In this document: piece after piece, positions 16,601 to 25,650 of the stretch
Numbering within the stretch: the stretch's first letter is position 1
Layout: every line of letters starts with the position of its first letter
NCBI RefSeq assembly: GCF_007280415.1
Contig: NZ_VKKU01000001.1
Coordinates: forward strand, 1,426,001 to 1,490,000
Length of the DNA stretch: 64,000 nt
Source of the DNA: Sphingorhabdus contaminans
GTDB lineage: Bacteria > Pseudomonadota > Alphaproteobacteria > Sphingomonadales > Sphingomonadaceae
Direction of reading: 5' to 3'
Program-made: the position numbers and the translations under genes
Notes under the pieces: generated by a model
Database searches by the model: none
What the model saw: only the letters and a program-made list of their open reading frames with translations
Told to the model about the DNA's origin: nothing

Positions 16601-17944
16601 ATGGATAAGCGTCTGACATTATGGATTTTGGTCGGGATGATCCTGGGTATCATCGTTGGCTATGCCGTCCATATTGGTGTCGCCCCCGACAGCGCAGCCT
16701 TCGAAAATCTCAGCAAAACCTTCAAATTGCTGTCGGATATTTTCCTCAATCTCATCAAACTTCTGGTCGCGCCGCTGATCCTGTCGACGATTGTCGTGGG
16801 TATTGCGCATATGGGCGACAGCAGTGCGCTGGGCCGGATCGGATTTCGTGCGATTACCTGGTTCATCATCGCCAGTTTCATCTCCATCGGGCTCGGGCTT
16901 TTGATGGTCAATATCTTCCAGCCCGGCATCGGCGTGCCCGTCGGGCCCGCGGCCGACGCGGCCGCAGCGGTTGGCGAGGTGAAGAAACTCGACTTCTTCG
17001 AATTCATTCTGTCCATCTTCCCCAAAAACGCGTTCGAGGCGATGGCCACGAACAATATTTTGCAGATACTGGTCTTCTCGCTTTTTGCAGGCGTTGCCCT
17101 GTCGGCACTAGGTGAAAAGGGTGCGCCGCTGATCCGCGCGGCCGACGCGCTAGCCGAGATGATGCTGCAGATTACGCATTATGTGATGCGCTACGCCCCG
17201 GTCGCCGTGTTCGGCGCATTGGCAAAGGTGGTTGCCACCAGCGGTCTTGCGATCCTTGGCAGCTATCTCGAACTTCTCGCCGAATTCTACATGTCGCTGG
17301 TCATTCTCTGGGCGATCCTGCTCTTCATCGGCTGGATATTCCTGCGCAAACGGATCTGGACGCTTATCCGCTATATCCGCGAACCGCTGCTGATCGCCTT
17401 TTCGACCGCTTCGTCCGAAGCTGCACTACCCAAGCTGTTCGAACAGCTCGACCGGTTCGGTGTGCCGCGCCGGATTTCGGGCTTCATGCTGCCGCTGGGC
17501 TATAGCTTCAACCTCGACGGATCGATGATGTATATGAGCTTCGCGACGATTTTCATCGCGCAGGCTTATGGCATCGACCTGCCGATTATGACGCAGATCC
17601 TGATCCTGCTGACGCTGATGATTTCGTCCAAGGGCGTGGCGGCGGTTCCCCGCGCGTCGCTGGTCGTGATTACCGGCACGCTGGCGATGTTCGGATTGCC
17701 GGTCGAAGGTGTGGCGTTGATCCTGGCAATCGACCAGTTCCTCGACATGGGCCGCACTGCGACCAATGTGGTCGGCAACGCCGTGGCGACGTCGGTCATT
17801 ACCAAGTGGGAAGGCATGCTGGAGGTCGAAGAGCCGGAATTTGTCGAGCCGCCACACGCCCCTGCCCATACGGCAGCCGCCGGCAAACGCGGGCTGGACC
17901 TCGCCGAAGATATGGTCAGCGATACGCGCAGCAATAAAAGCTGA
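16601..17944 (+). CDS. Dicarboxylate/amino acid:cation symporter (SDF family, GltP/DctA-like)
   Basis: A 447-residue inner-membrane transporter that couples uptake of glutamate, aspartate or C4-dicarboxylates to Na+ or H+. The family hallmarks are the serine-rich re-entrant loop STASSEAALPKL (about 268), the TM7 motif FNLDGSMMYM (about 303) and SSKGVAAVPRASLVVI (about 346). The TM7 motif has Ser where DctA/GltP usually have Thr (NxDGT). The hydrophilic tail is short. GGAGGGAAG lies about 5 bases before the ATG. Position divergent from NAD-GDH suggests glutamate import for catabolism, but substrate choice between glutamate and dicarboxylates cannot be read from the sequence. Confidence 0.93.
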   Translation: MDKRLTLWILVGMILGIIVGYAVHIGVAPDSAAFENLSKTFKLLSDIFLNLIKLLVAPLILSTIVVGIAHMGDSSALGRIGFRAITWFIIASFISIGLGLLMVNIFQPGIGVPVGPAADAAAAVGEVKKLDFFEFILSIFPKNAFEAMATNNILQILVFSLFAGVALSALGEKGAPLIRAADALAEMMLQITHYVMRYAPVAVFGALAKVVATSGLAILGSYLELLAEFYMSLVILWAILLFIGWIFLRKRIWTLIRYIREPLLIAFSTASSEAALPKLFEQLDRFGVPRRISGFMLPLGYSFNLDGSMMYMSFATIFIAQAYGIDLPIMTQILILLTLMISSKGVAAVPRASLVVITGTLAMFGLPVEGVALILAIDQFLDMGRTATNVVGNAVATSVITKWEGMLEVEEPEFVEPPHAPAHTAAAGKRGLDLAEDMVSDTRSNKS

Positions 17945-17946
17945 GT

Positions 17947-18684
17947 TCAGGCGGGCAGCTTGTGTCCGATGAGGGTGCCCTTCGCACCCCTGCTGTCGAG
18001 CGTGAAGCGCATCATATGATGTTCCCGGCGCCAGCGTCGTGCCACAACGCGCTCGCCCGGGCGTGCCGCATCGTCCAGCAACACGCGCCCGCCGGGCCGG
18101 ATGCGCGGAAACAGGCTCGCCGCCGCACCGCGGACATAGGGGTGTATGGCCCAGGGCGGGCCGTCAACGATGAGAAGGTCAATATCGGCAGGCACATCGC
18201 TTAACTGGTACCAATGCCCCGGCCAGCCGGCGGGCGATGGGCCCAGCGGCGCATGGCGGATATCCACCGACAGGCCGTTTTCGCGTACCCATTGCTGCGT
18301 CACCGAGGCGAACTCGCCATGCTGGTCATAGCTGACCAGCGATCCGCCGCCGAATTTTTGCAAGGCGCGGGCGATGATGAATGTCGACGCGCCGCAGCCC
18401 AGCTCGACCACCTGATTTGGCCGCATTTCTTCGATGGCGCGCGTGATATGCCACAGGAAATGGGTATCGGCTTTCCAGCTTCCCAGATTGGGCAAAGCAT
18501 CGGCCGGCAGGTCGAGATAGGCAAGCAACGCCGCCTTATCCTCTTTGCGCCCGCCATGCAGGCTGCGCAGCAGCCACGGCCACTGGATTGCACCATAGGC
18601 GGTCACCATGGCACGGTCACCCAGGCTGAGGTCGAGCCCAATATCGTCAAGCGGCATCAGGGCCGTAGTTTCGCGCGTAGTCAT
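17947..18684 (-). CDS. Class I SAM-dependent methyltransferase-like protein
   Basis: A 245-residue protein with a Rossmann methyltransferase core: motif I VVELGCGAS (92-100), an acidic residue after beta-2 (VSYDQHG) and the motif IV-like IDLLIVDGPPW (about 168). Such DGPP motifs are seen in methyltransferase-24-type proteins. The substrate is unknown. The start at 18684 begins at MTTRET, with GAGGG just upstream; the frame continues to 18822 but the extra sequence looks non-coding. It is convergent with the symporter, with only 2 bases between stops, and divergent from the MFS gene. Confidence 0.78.
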   Translation of the reverse strand: MTTRETTALMPLDDIGLDLSLGDRAMVTAYGAIQWPWLLRSLHGGRKEDKAALLAYLDLPADALPNLGSWKADTHFLWHITRAIEEMRPNQVVELGCGASTFIIARALQKFGGGSLVSYDQHGEFASVTQQWVRENGLSVDIRHAPLGPSPAGWPGHWYQLSDVPADIDLLIVDGPPWAIHPYVRGAAASLFPRIRPGGRVLLDDAARPGERVVARRWRREHHMMRFTLDSRGAKGTLIGHKLPA

Positions 18685-18927
18685 GTCCCTCGCACATGGG
18701 CGCGCGGAGGGCTTGGGACAACACGCCATTTCCGTCCTGCCGCGTTTAAAGAACGGTTCAAAGCGGATGCATTCCGAATATTTCGGGCAAGGCCCCGACT
18801 TTTGTCGCGAACGCTTTGACAAAGGGAAAATTTGCCCGATAAACGGAAGGAGAGAAGAGGAGAGATGAATGCGTGATGCAGCGTCGCGAGCGGGCGAGAG
18901 CAGTTTCGATTCGGGGGCTTCCCCACT

Positions 18928-20208
18928 ATGATCGCAAAAGCATCGACCACCCCCCGCCTGATGCTCTGGACATTATTGATTGTCTACACTTTGAACTTTC
19001 TGGACCGCCAGATCGTCAACATTCTCGCCGAGCCGATCAAACGCGATCTGCAACTGAGCGACACCGCGCTTGGTCTTCTGGCCGGCCCTGCCTTTGCCGT
19101 CTTCTACGCGGTGCTCGGCATCCCCATCGCCCGCTATGCCGACCGCGCCTCGACCAACCGCGTGACGCTGATTTCCGTTTCGCTCGCCCTCTGGTCCGCC
19201 ATGACCGCGCTGTGCGGCGTGGCCCAGAATTTCGTGCAGCTCCTGCTCGCCCGCATCGGCGTCGGCGTCGGCGAGGCCGGATGCACACCTGCCGCCCATT
19301 CGCTCATCACAGATAGTGTACCGCCTGAAAAGCGGTCGTCGGCTATCGCCTTTTTTGGCCTCGGCGTTCCCATTGGCAGCCTGTTCGGCCTGATCATCGG
19401 CGGCATCGTCAACGATCTTTACGGCTGGCGCGCCGCGCTCTTTCTTGTGGGCGCGCCGGGACTGCTGCTGGCGCTGGTCCTGCCCATGATCATCCGCGAA
19501 CCCCGCCGCACCGACGGCCCTGTTCGCGACGCGGCGCAGAACGGACCAAAGAAGGCCGAGCTGCGCGTCGGTGAGGCGTTCCGCGAAGTCTTCACCTCCC
19601 GCGCCTATCTCTACATCTTCATCGCCGCGTCCTTCACCGCCTTCTTGAGCTACGGCAAGGGTCTGTGGACGATCAGCTTCTTCATCCGCAGCCACGGGCT
19701 GTCCACGACAGAGGCGGGGCTGTCCATGGCGGTCGCGCTGGGCATTGCCGGGGTTATCGGGACCCTGCTCGGCGGGAAAATGGCGGACAAATTCGGTAAG
19801 GAAGACAAGCGCCACCTGCTCACCTTCCCCGCCTTCGGCATGGCTATTGCCGCACCGATCCTGTTCCTGGGCTATTGGGTGGATGACTGGCGGGTGGCAG
19901 TCGCGCTGCTGATCGTGCCTACTATCCTCAACTCCGCCTATTACGGACCGGCTTATGCCTGTGTGCAAGGCCTCGTCCGACCGGAGGCGCGAGCCATGGC
20001 CGCATCCATGGTGGTGTTCGGACAGAATCTCATCGGCCTTGGCATGGGCCCGTTGCTGTTCGGCATGCTGTCCGATGCGCTGATCCCCCTCGCCGGGCAG
20101 GACAGCGTCCGCTGGGTCCTGTTCGGCGCAGCCTGGCTGGGGATCATCCCCGCCTTCTTCTTCTGGCGCGCAAGCCTGCGTCTGAAGGCGGAGTTGAAGA
20201 GCGGTTAG
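18928..20208 (+). CDS. MFS transporter, spinster-like subgroup
   Basis: A 426-residue major facilitator with 12 predicted membrane helices. It has YTLNFLDRQIVNI in TM1 (about 20-32) and the motif A-like ARYADRASTNRV loop between TM2 and TM3, typical of the spinster-like MFS group common in sphingomonads. The substrate is unknown. The ATG at 18928 lacks a good ribosome binding site; a strong purine tract (18847-18864) instead precedes a 3-codon ORF, ATG AAT GCG TGA at 18865, in the same frame. The stop at 20206-20208 directly abuts the stop of the convergent purA. Confidence 0.9.
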   Translation: MIAKASTTPRLMLWTLLIVYTLNFLDRQIVNILAEPIKRDLQLSDTALGLLAGPAFAVFYAVLGIPIARYADRASTNRVTLISVSLALWSAMTALCGVAQNFVQLLLARIGVGVGEAGCTPAAHSLITDSVPPEKRSSAIAFFGLGVPIGSLFGLIIGGIVNDLYGWRAALFLVGAPGLLLALVLPMIIREPRRTDGPVRDAAQNGPKKAELRVGEAFREVFTSRAYLYIFIAASFTAFLSYGKGLWTISFFIRSHGLSTTEAGLSMAVALGIAGVIGTLLGGKMADKFGKEDKRHLLTFPAFGMAIAAPILFLGYWVDDWRVAVALLIVPTILNSAYYGPAYACVQGLVRPEARAMAASMVVFGQNLIGLGMGPLLFGMLSDALIPLAGQDSVRWVLFGAAWLGIIPAFFFWRASLRLKAELKSG

Positions 20209-21498
20209 TTAGTCCGCAAAGGGATCGCGCACCAAAATCGTGTCCTCACGCTCAGGCGAGGTGCTGACCAGTGCGACCGGCGTTTCGATCAGTTCCTGCA
20301 CGCGGCTGATATATTTGATTGCCTGCGCCGGAAGGTCCGCCCAACTGCGCGCACCGGCGGTCGTTTCCTGCCAGCCGGGCATTTCTTCGTAGATCGGCTC
20401 GACAGAGGCCTGATCCGCGGCATGGGCGGGCAGATAGTCATAGACTTTGCCATTGAGGCGATAGCCGGTGCAAATCTTGATCGTATCAAAGCCGTCGAGC
20501 ACGTCGAGTTTGGTCAGCGCAATGCCGGTCACGCCCGAAACGGCGCAGCTTTGCCGCACGATCACGGCGTCAAACCAGCCGCAGCGGCGCTTGCGTCCGG
20601 TGACGGTACCAAATTCGTGGCCACGCTCGCCCAGACGCTGCCCGGTTTCATCCTCCAGCTCGGTCGGGAACGGCCCGGAACCGACACGCGTGGTATAGGC
20701 CTTCACAATGCCCAGAACAAAGCCGGCGGCACTGGGGCCCAGACCCGATCCCGCCGCCGCCGTGCCAGATACGGTGTTGGAACTCGTGACAAAGGGATAG
20801 GTGCCGTGATCGACGTCGAGCAGGACGCCCTGCGCGCCTTCGAACAGGATCCGCGCACCGGCCTTGCGCACCTTGTTCAGCCGCTTCCACACCGGTTGCG
20901 CATATTCAAGAACGAAGGGTGCGATTTCCTTGAGGTCCGCAATCAACCGCGCCCGGTCCACCGGCGGTTCACCAAATCCGGCGCGCAGCGCATCATGATG
21001 CGCGCACAGGCGGTCAAGCTGCGAATCCAGTGCATCGAGATGCGCCAAGTCACAAACGCGAATGGCGCGGCGGCCGACCTTGTCTTCATAAGCAGGGCCA
21101 ATGCCCCGTCCGGTCGTGCCGATCTTGCCCGAACCCGCCGCTGCCTCGCGCAAACCGTCAAGGTCGCGGTGGATCGGAAGGATCAGCGCGCAGTTGTCGG
21201 CGAGCGCAAAATTTTCGGCGGTAATCGTAACACCCTGCCCGCGCAGCTTCGCCATTTCATCGCGCAAGGCCCAGGGGTCGAGCACCACGCCATTACCGAT
21301 GATCGACAATGTGCCGGTAACAATGCCCGAGGGCAGCAGCGACAATTTATAGACATTTTCGCCGACCACCAAAGTGTGTCCGGCATTATGGCCGCCTTGG
21401 AAACGGACCACGGCATCGGCCCGTTCGGCCAGCCAATCAACAATCTTGCCTTTACCTTCGTCGCCCCATTGGGCGCCGATCACGGTTACGTTCGCCAT
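20209..21498 (-). CDS. purA: Adenylosuccinate synthetase
   Basis: Joins IMP and aspartate using GTP to make adenylosuccinate, the first step of AMP synthesis from IMP. The 429-residue protein has the N-terminal [11 protein letters not shown]-loop (12-21), catalytic His in GHNAGHT (38-44), [13 protein letters not shown] (about 130) and the GTP-binding [10 protein letters not shown] (about 331). Length is normal. In many proteobacteria hisZ sits directly next to purA; here about 3 kb of other genes lies between them. Confidence 0.98.
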   Translation of the reverse strand: MANVTVIGAQWGDEGKGKIVDWLAERADAVVRFQGGHNAGHTLVVGENVYKLSLLPSGIVTGTLSIIGNGVVLDPWALRDEMAKLRGQGVTITAENFALADNCALILPIHRDLDGLREAAAGSGKIGTTGRGIGPAYEDKVGRRAIRVCDLAHLDALDSQLDRLCAHHDALRAGFGEPPVDRARLIADLKEIAPFVLEYAQPVWKRLNKVRKAGARILFEGAQGVLLDVDHGTYPFVTSSNTVSGTAAAGSGLGPSAAGFVLGIVKAYTTRVGSGPFPTELEDETGQRLGERGHEFGTVTGRKRRCGWFDAVIVRQSCAVSGVTGIALTKLDVLDGFDTIKICTGYRLNGKVYDYLPAHAADQASVEPIYEEMPGWQETTAGARSWADLPAQAIKYISRVQELIETPVALVSTSPEREDTILVRDPFAD

Positions 21499-21624
21499 TC
21501 AAAATTCCCTGACTGAAGGGCCTTTTTCTGCGCAGAAGGATTTTTCTGCGAAGGGATTCGCCGTGCGTCCCGTTATGACTATGGACACAAAACGTCCACC
21601 CTAAAGCGTCAATGGAGGCAAAAG

Positions 21625-22647
21625 ATGCGTAAATGGATTTTTGGTGGTGTGGCACTGGCTATGGTGGGCACCTGTGCAGTCGCCCAACGCGGACAGCGTC
21701 TGCCGACGGAATGCCGTCAGGAAGTCGTGCAGCTCTGCGGTATCAACCGCGATGCGATGCGCGGATGCCTGCGCGAAAAATACAGCCAATTGTCGGAAAA
21801 TTGCCAAAGCGAATTGCGCGCCCTGATGGCGCAGCGCGGCGAAGGCGAAGCTGCCACTGCCCGCGCGACCGGCGGCACCGAACTGGCCTATGGCACCCAT
21901 GAATTGCAAAAGCTCGATTTCTGGCGCGGGCCGCAGGACAAGGCGCCGCTTGTCATCTTCGTCCATGGCGGCGGCTGGAAACGCGGCGACAAGAACAACG
22001 CCACCGGCCAGAGCAAGGCTCCGCACTATCGCGCACAAGGCTATGCTTTTGCCAGCATCAACTACCGTCTGGTCCCCGATGCGACGGTGGAGCAACAGGC
22101 AAGTGACGTCGCGGCCGCCATCGCCTATTTGCGCAGCAATGCACGGCGACTGGGCATCGACCCCGACCGCATCGTCCTGATGGGCCATAGTGCCGGCGCG
22201 CATTTATCGGCACTGGTGGGCACAGACCCTGCCTATCTGCAAAAGGCAGGCCTGCCGCTATCCGCGCTAAAGGGTGTCATCCCGCTCGACGGCGCGGCCT
22301 ATGACGTGCCTGCACAGATGAAGGACGGCGCGGCGATCATGCAGGATACGTACAAGCAGGCCTTCGGCCTCGACCCCGACCGGCAAAAGGCCTTGTCACC
22401 CTATTGGCATGCGCCTTCCCCCAATGCGCCAGCCTTCCTGATCCTCCATGTCGACCGCGAAGACGGCGCCCGCCAGTCCGCCGCCCTCGCCGACGCCTTG
22501 CGCAGAAACGGAACGGCGGTGAAGCTTCAGGCGTTCGAAGGAAAGGGCCTGCGCGGACATATGGAAATCAACCGCAAACTGGGGGATACGGATTATCCCG
22601 CAACGGCGGTGGTGGATGCGTGGTTGAAGGAGGTTTTCGGGGGGTAA
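21625..22647 (+). CDS. Exported alpha/beta hydrolase with an N-terminal GLG1-like Cys-rich module
   Basis: A 340-residue protein of unusual build. Residues 1-20 are a signal peptide. Residues about 28-65 hold four Cys at 30, 38, 48 and 60 in the context ECRQEVVQLCG...GCLREKY...NCQSEL, matching the Cys-rich GLG1 (FGFR-type) repeat. An alpha/beta hydrolase domain of the BD-FAE/carboxylesterase type follows: oxyanion-hole HGGGW (114-118), nucleophile Ser199 in MGHSAG, and His in RGHMEIN (about 312). A role in ester hydrolysis in the periplasm is likely; the substrate is unknown. AATGGAGG precedes the ATG. It is convergent with a second hydrolase gene. Confidence 0.85.
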   Translation: MRKWIFGGVALAMVGTCAVAQRGQRLPTECRQEVVQLCGINRDAMRGCLREKYSQLSENCQSELRALMAQRGEGEAATARATGGTELAYGTHELQKLDFWRGPQDKAPLVIFVHGGGWKRGDKNNATGQSKAPHYRAQGYAFASINYRLVPDATVEQQASDVAAAIAYLRSNARRLGIDPDRIVLMGHSAGAHLSALVGTDPAYLQKAGLPLSALKGVIPLDGAAYDVPAQMKDGAAIMQDTYKQAFGLDPDRQKALSPYWHAPSPNAPAFLILHVDREDGARQSAALADALRRNGTAVKLQAFEGKGLRGHMEINRKLGDTDYPATAVVDAWLKEVFGG

Positions 22648-22724
22648 GCGACGGATTGACCTCCAAACAATCGGGGCATCCTTCGTCACCGGCTTTCGCT
22701 AAATCTGATGCGGCTATGGCCGCA

Positions 22725-23603
22725 TCAGTCCTTTGAAAAAGCGCGTGTCACGATGAAGTCTATTACCTTATCGCCCATTTCCGTCCCAGGTGTAACTATG
22801 TCGAAATGGTCATTTCCGCCTTGCAATACCTCAACATGGTCACCGGCCGCTTTTGCTTGTTCGGCATAGGGTGACATAAAAGGCGTGAAGGCACCCTGTA
22901 CCAACAACTGCCGAATACCGAGCGGCAATTGGCTGGCTGGCGAAGCGAGTTTATACTCGGCTGCGCGAGCTTCCGGTGCGCCACCCATTAGAGCGGTGAT
23001 AACGGGCTTTCCACATGCCTGCGCGTCTACGCCAATAAATGGTGCAAGTGCCGCCGGGCCGTCGATTTGCACTGCTGATACCGGCATTACCTTGGGTGCA
23101 AAAGCAGGTCCAAGCTTTGCACGCGAAGCCCCCCAAAGCGCCAGATGCGCGCCCGCGGAATGTCCGACGATTGTGACCTTCTTCAAATCCAGCGGGTGAG
23201 TTTTTGCCAGATCGACAAGGTGGTCGATACCAGCACCCACATCTTCAAAGGTGCCGGGCCAGCCGGCACCTGCATCACCCAGCTGCCGGTACTCGATATT
23301 CCAGGTTGCAATACCCCGCTTTGTAAGTGCTTCGGACACGGCGGCCATGCCTGCCAGCGTATCAAAACCTTTCGTCCAACAGCCACCGTGAATGACAACG
23401 GCGACAGGGAAAGGGCCTTTGCCCTCGGGAAGGCGCAGCTGTCCGCTGCGTAAGTCATCAGAACCGTAGCGCAATGTGGAGGTCGGTGCCTTTGCCTTGC
23501 TGGCGGCGAGTTTATATGCTGCCTGCGTGTCGTCCTGTGCTTGAACCATTACGGCCGGCGAAATCATCATCAGGCCACAAACCATTAACGTTCTTATACT
23601 CAC
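22725..23603 (-). CDS. Exported alpha/beta hydrolase (esterase/lipase-like)
   Basis: A 292-residue secreted hydrolase. Residues 1-22 form a signal peptide ending AQA. The oxyanion motif HGGCW (72-76) has Cys where the family often has Gly. The nucleophile is Ser149 in VGHSAG, and the C-terminal His lies in GGNDHFDIV. It starts with GTG at 23603, with a strong GGGGAGG 6 bases upstream; the ATG 6 codons later has no such site. It resembles the neighbouring hydrolase at 21625 only in fold, lacks the Cys-rich module, and faces it tail-to-tail. The substrate is unknown. Confidence 0.87.
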   Translation of the reverse strand: MSIRTLMVCGLMMISPAVMVQAQDDTQAAYKLAASKAKAPTSTLRYGSDDLRSGQLRLPEGKGPFPVAVVIHGGCWTKGFDTLAGMAAVSEALTKRGIATWNIEYRQLGDAGAGWPGTFEDVGAGIDHLVDLAKTHPLDLKKVTIVGHSAGAHLALWGASRAKLGPAFAPKVMPVSAVQIDGPAALAPFIGVDAQACGKPVITALMGGAPEARAAEYKLASPASQLPLGIRQLLVQGAFTPFMSPYAEQAKAAGDHVEVLQGGNDHFDIVTPGTEMGDKVIDFIVTRAFSKD

Positions 23604-23803
23604 GACATCCTCCCCAAAAATGCGCCATCGATTTCGGCAGATTTCAAATTCCTAAGCAAGCGGCCGATAATTGCCAAGACCGAACCGACTGCTTCAACGG
23701 GAACTGCGCGCACGGATTTATATGGCCGCGTCCATGTTCCGTTGCAACACTCCATGAACAAAATCCCGCTTCGCGCTCCTGTCAAAGGGCGATACACAAC
23801 CCT

Positions 23804-24460
23804 ATGCGAATCGAGGGTAATTATCGTGAAGACGGTCACGCCACCATAAGGGGTCTGATCCCGCCGGAAGTGGCGGCGAACCTGTTTCGGCAGATCCAGA
23901 TCGACCTTGAAGCGGCCGGAAAGAACTTCAACAGCTTTGCCAAGGAACACCAGCTGTCCAACCGGCATACGGTGGATATTTCCGGGCATTTCTATCGTCC
24001 GCTGACGACTTTTTTGTGGGGCCTGACCCCGATTATGTGCGAGTTGACGGGCGCCGATCTGCTGCCGAGCTACGATTATTTCCGCATCTATCAAAAGGAC
24101 GATGTCTGCCGCATCCATTCGGACCGCCCGTCGTGCGAACATAGCGTATCGCTGACACTGGTTTATAGTGATGACAAAGCCTGGCCGCTGGAAGTCGGTT
24201 CGATCCCCGTCGCCGGTGAAGGGCCTTGCGTCGATGATTTCGGCGACGAGCCCTATAGCGCCGTCGCCATGCAGCCGGGCGATGCGGTTCTTTATCGCGG
24301 CATGGATTTGCGCCACGGACGCATGACGCCTAACCCCAATCGCTGGTCCGCGCATCTCTTTCTGTTCTGGGTCGAACGGAATGGCAAGTTCAAGCAGCAC
24401 GCCTTTGACGAGGAACGGCTGCGTTCGGAACTGAAGCGTGTCAGCAATCTGGACGTGTGA
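23804..24460 (+). CDS. 2OG-Fe(II) oxygenase-like protein
   Basis: A 218-residue cytosolic protein with a double-stranded-beta-helix oxygenase pattern. The proximal metal motif is HSD in CRIHSDRPS (105-107), a candidate distal His lies in DLRHGRM (about 171), and RWSAHLFLFW gives an Arg that could bind 2-oxoglutarate. The substrate is unknown. The start at 23804 (MRIEGNYREDG) is a judgement: no Shine-Dalgarno is visible, and the frame is open upstream to 23474, but that part overlaps the divergent hydrolase and has no protein-like character. Confidence 0.72.
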   Translation: MRIEGNYREDGHATIRGLIPPEVAANLFRQIQIDLEAAGKNFNSFAKEHQLSNRHTVDISGHFYRPLTTFLWGLTPIMCELTGADLLPSYDYFRIYQKDDVCRIHSDRPSCEHSVSLTLVYSDDKAWPLEVGSIPVAGEGPCVDDFGDEPYSAVAMQPGDAVLYRGMDLRHGRMTPNPNRWSAHLFLFWVERNGKFKQHAFDEERLRSELKRVSNLDV

Positions 24461-24490
24461 CCAACCGGGTGCGTCCCTGCCCTTGGGTGG

Positions 24491-25609
24491 TCAGACCGGC
24501 TCCGCCCGCCCATTTGTAAGCACATAGGCACAATCAAGCGCCCGGGCATTGTCGGTCTCGTCAAGGGCCGCGACCGTGATCCAGCCTTCGCCCCGCATCT
24601 GCGCCGCTTTCGACGCCAATGTTCCCAAGGGTAGGAACAGGCGGCGGTTTTCGTCCTTTTCGGCAACGATGTCGATCAGCGGATCGGGGTAAAGCGAGAA
24701 ACCGGTGGCGACTTCGACACCGCCGCCGGTGCGGGTTATCGCATAGGTGCCGCCGCGGCCAAGTGCGGCGGTGTAGCCCTTGGCAAAAAGGGTGAAGCCG
24801 AACCAGCTTTGATATTCAAAGCCATGCCGTTCGGTGGGGTCGAGTGTGATCGTGGCCCGATCGCCGAGCGATTCCGCGATGGACTCCAGCGCCCCGATCC
24901 GCGACGCGAGTGCGCCGCCCGCATCGATAGCGCGCAGTTTTTGCACCGCTTCGGCAAAAGGACCGGTCGCCGCCAGCAAGGGCAGATAGGCATCCGCCCC
25001 CAGGGCGCTCAACCCGCCTGCATCCTTCATATCCAGTTCGGACCGCACCGCGTCGATCTTGTCGGGGGACAAAGGCAGGGCCTTGGTGGCGAGTGTTTCG
25101 ACAAGGTCGGGCAAGGTGAAATCGACGGTGATGTCCTTCACCCCCGCCGCCTCCAGCGCCTCGACCGCGACGGTGACAATTTCCAGGGCAGCGGCCACGC
25201 TTTCGTTGCCGATCAGCTCGGCGCCCAATTGCGTAATCTCCCGCTCGGGCCGCAACTGGCGGGCGCGTAGACGCAGTATCTGGCCATGATAGCACAGGCG
25301 CAGCGGACGCGGGGCATCGGCCATGCGGGTGGTGGCAATACGGCCGACCTGCACAGTGATATCCCCCCGCAGGGCAAGCGTATGACCGGAGACGGGGTCC
25401 GTAAAACGCAACAGGCTGTTGCGCGTTGCGCCCCCGCTGCGTGCGGACAGGCTGGCCTCGAACTCGGCAATCGCCGGACTGACGCGGCCATAACCGTGCG
25501 ACGCCATGACGTTCAGCATGGCGCGGGAAACCCGAATGGCAGCCTCCGCCTGCACAGGCAGGCGGTCGCGGAATCCTTCGGGTAAAAGATCGGGCGATAT
25601 GCTGGTCAT
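24491..25609 (-). CDS. hisZ: ATP phosphoribosyltransferase regulatory subunit HisZ
   Basis: HisZ is a histidyl-tRNA-synthetase paralogue that partners short-form HisG in the first step of histidine synthesis. The 372-residue protein begins LLPEGFRDRLP and has class II synthetase-type segments (LRFTDPVSG, LRGDITVQVGR, QLGAELIG and a late GRGGTYAI). It lacks the C-terminal anticodon-binding domain of real HisRS, as expected for HisZ. No hisG lies in the window. It follows serA in the same direction with 41 bases between them. Confidence 0.93.
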   Translation of the reverse strand: MTSISPDLLPEGFRDRLPVQAEAAIRVSRAMLNVMASHGYGRVSPAIAEFEASLSARSGGATRNSLLRFTDPVSGHTLALRGDITVQVGRIATTRMADAPRPLRLCYHGQILRLRARQLRPEREITQLGAELIGNESVAAALEIVTVAVEALEAAGVKDITVDFTLPDLVETLATKALPLSPDKIDAVRSELDMKDAGGLSALGADAYLPLLAATGPFAEAVQKLRAIDAGGALASRIGALESIAESLGDRATITLDPTERHGFEYQSWFGFTLFAKGYTAALGRGGTYAITRTGGGVEVATGFSLYPDPLIDIVAEKDENRRLFLPLGTLASKAAQMRGEGWITVAALDETDNARALDCAYVLTNGRAEPV

Positions 25610-25650
25610 GCGGGCTCTTTACGCGAAAACGCCGATGGGAAAAGCCCCGA

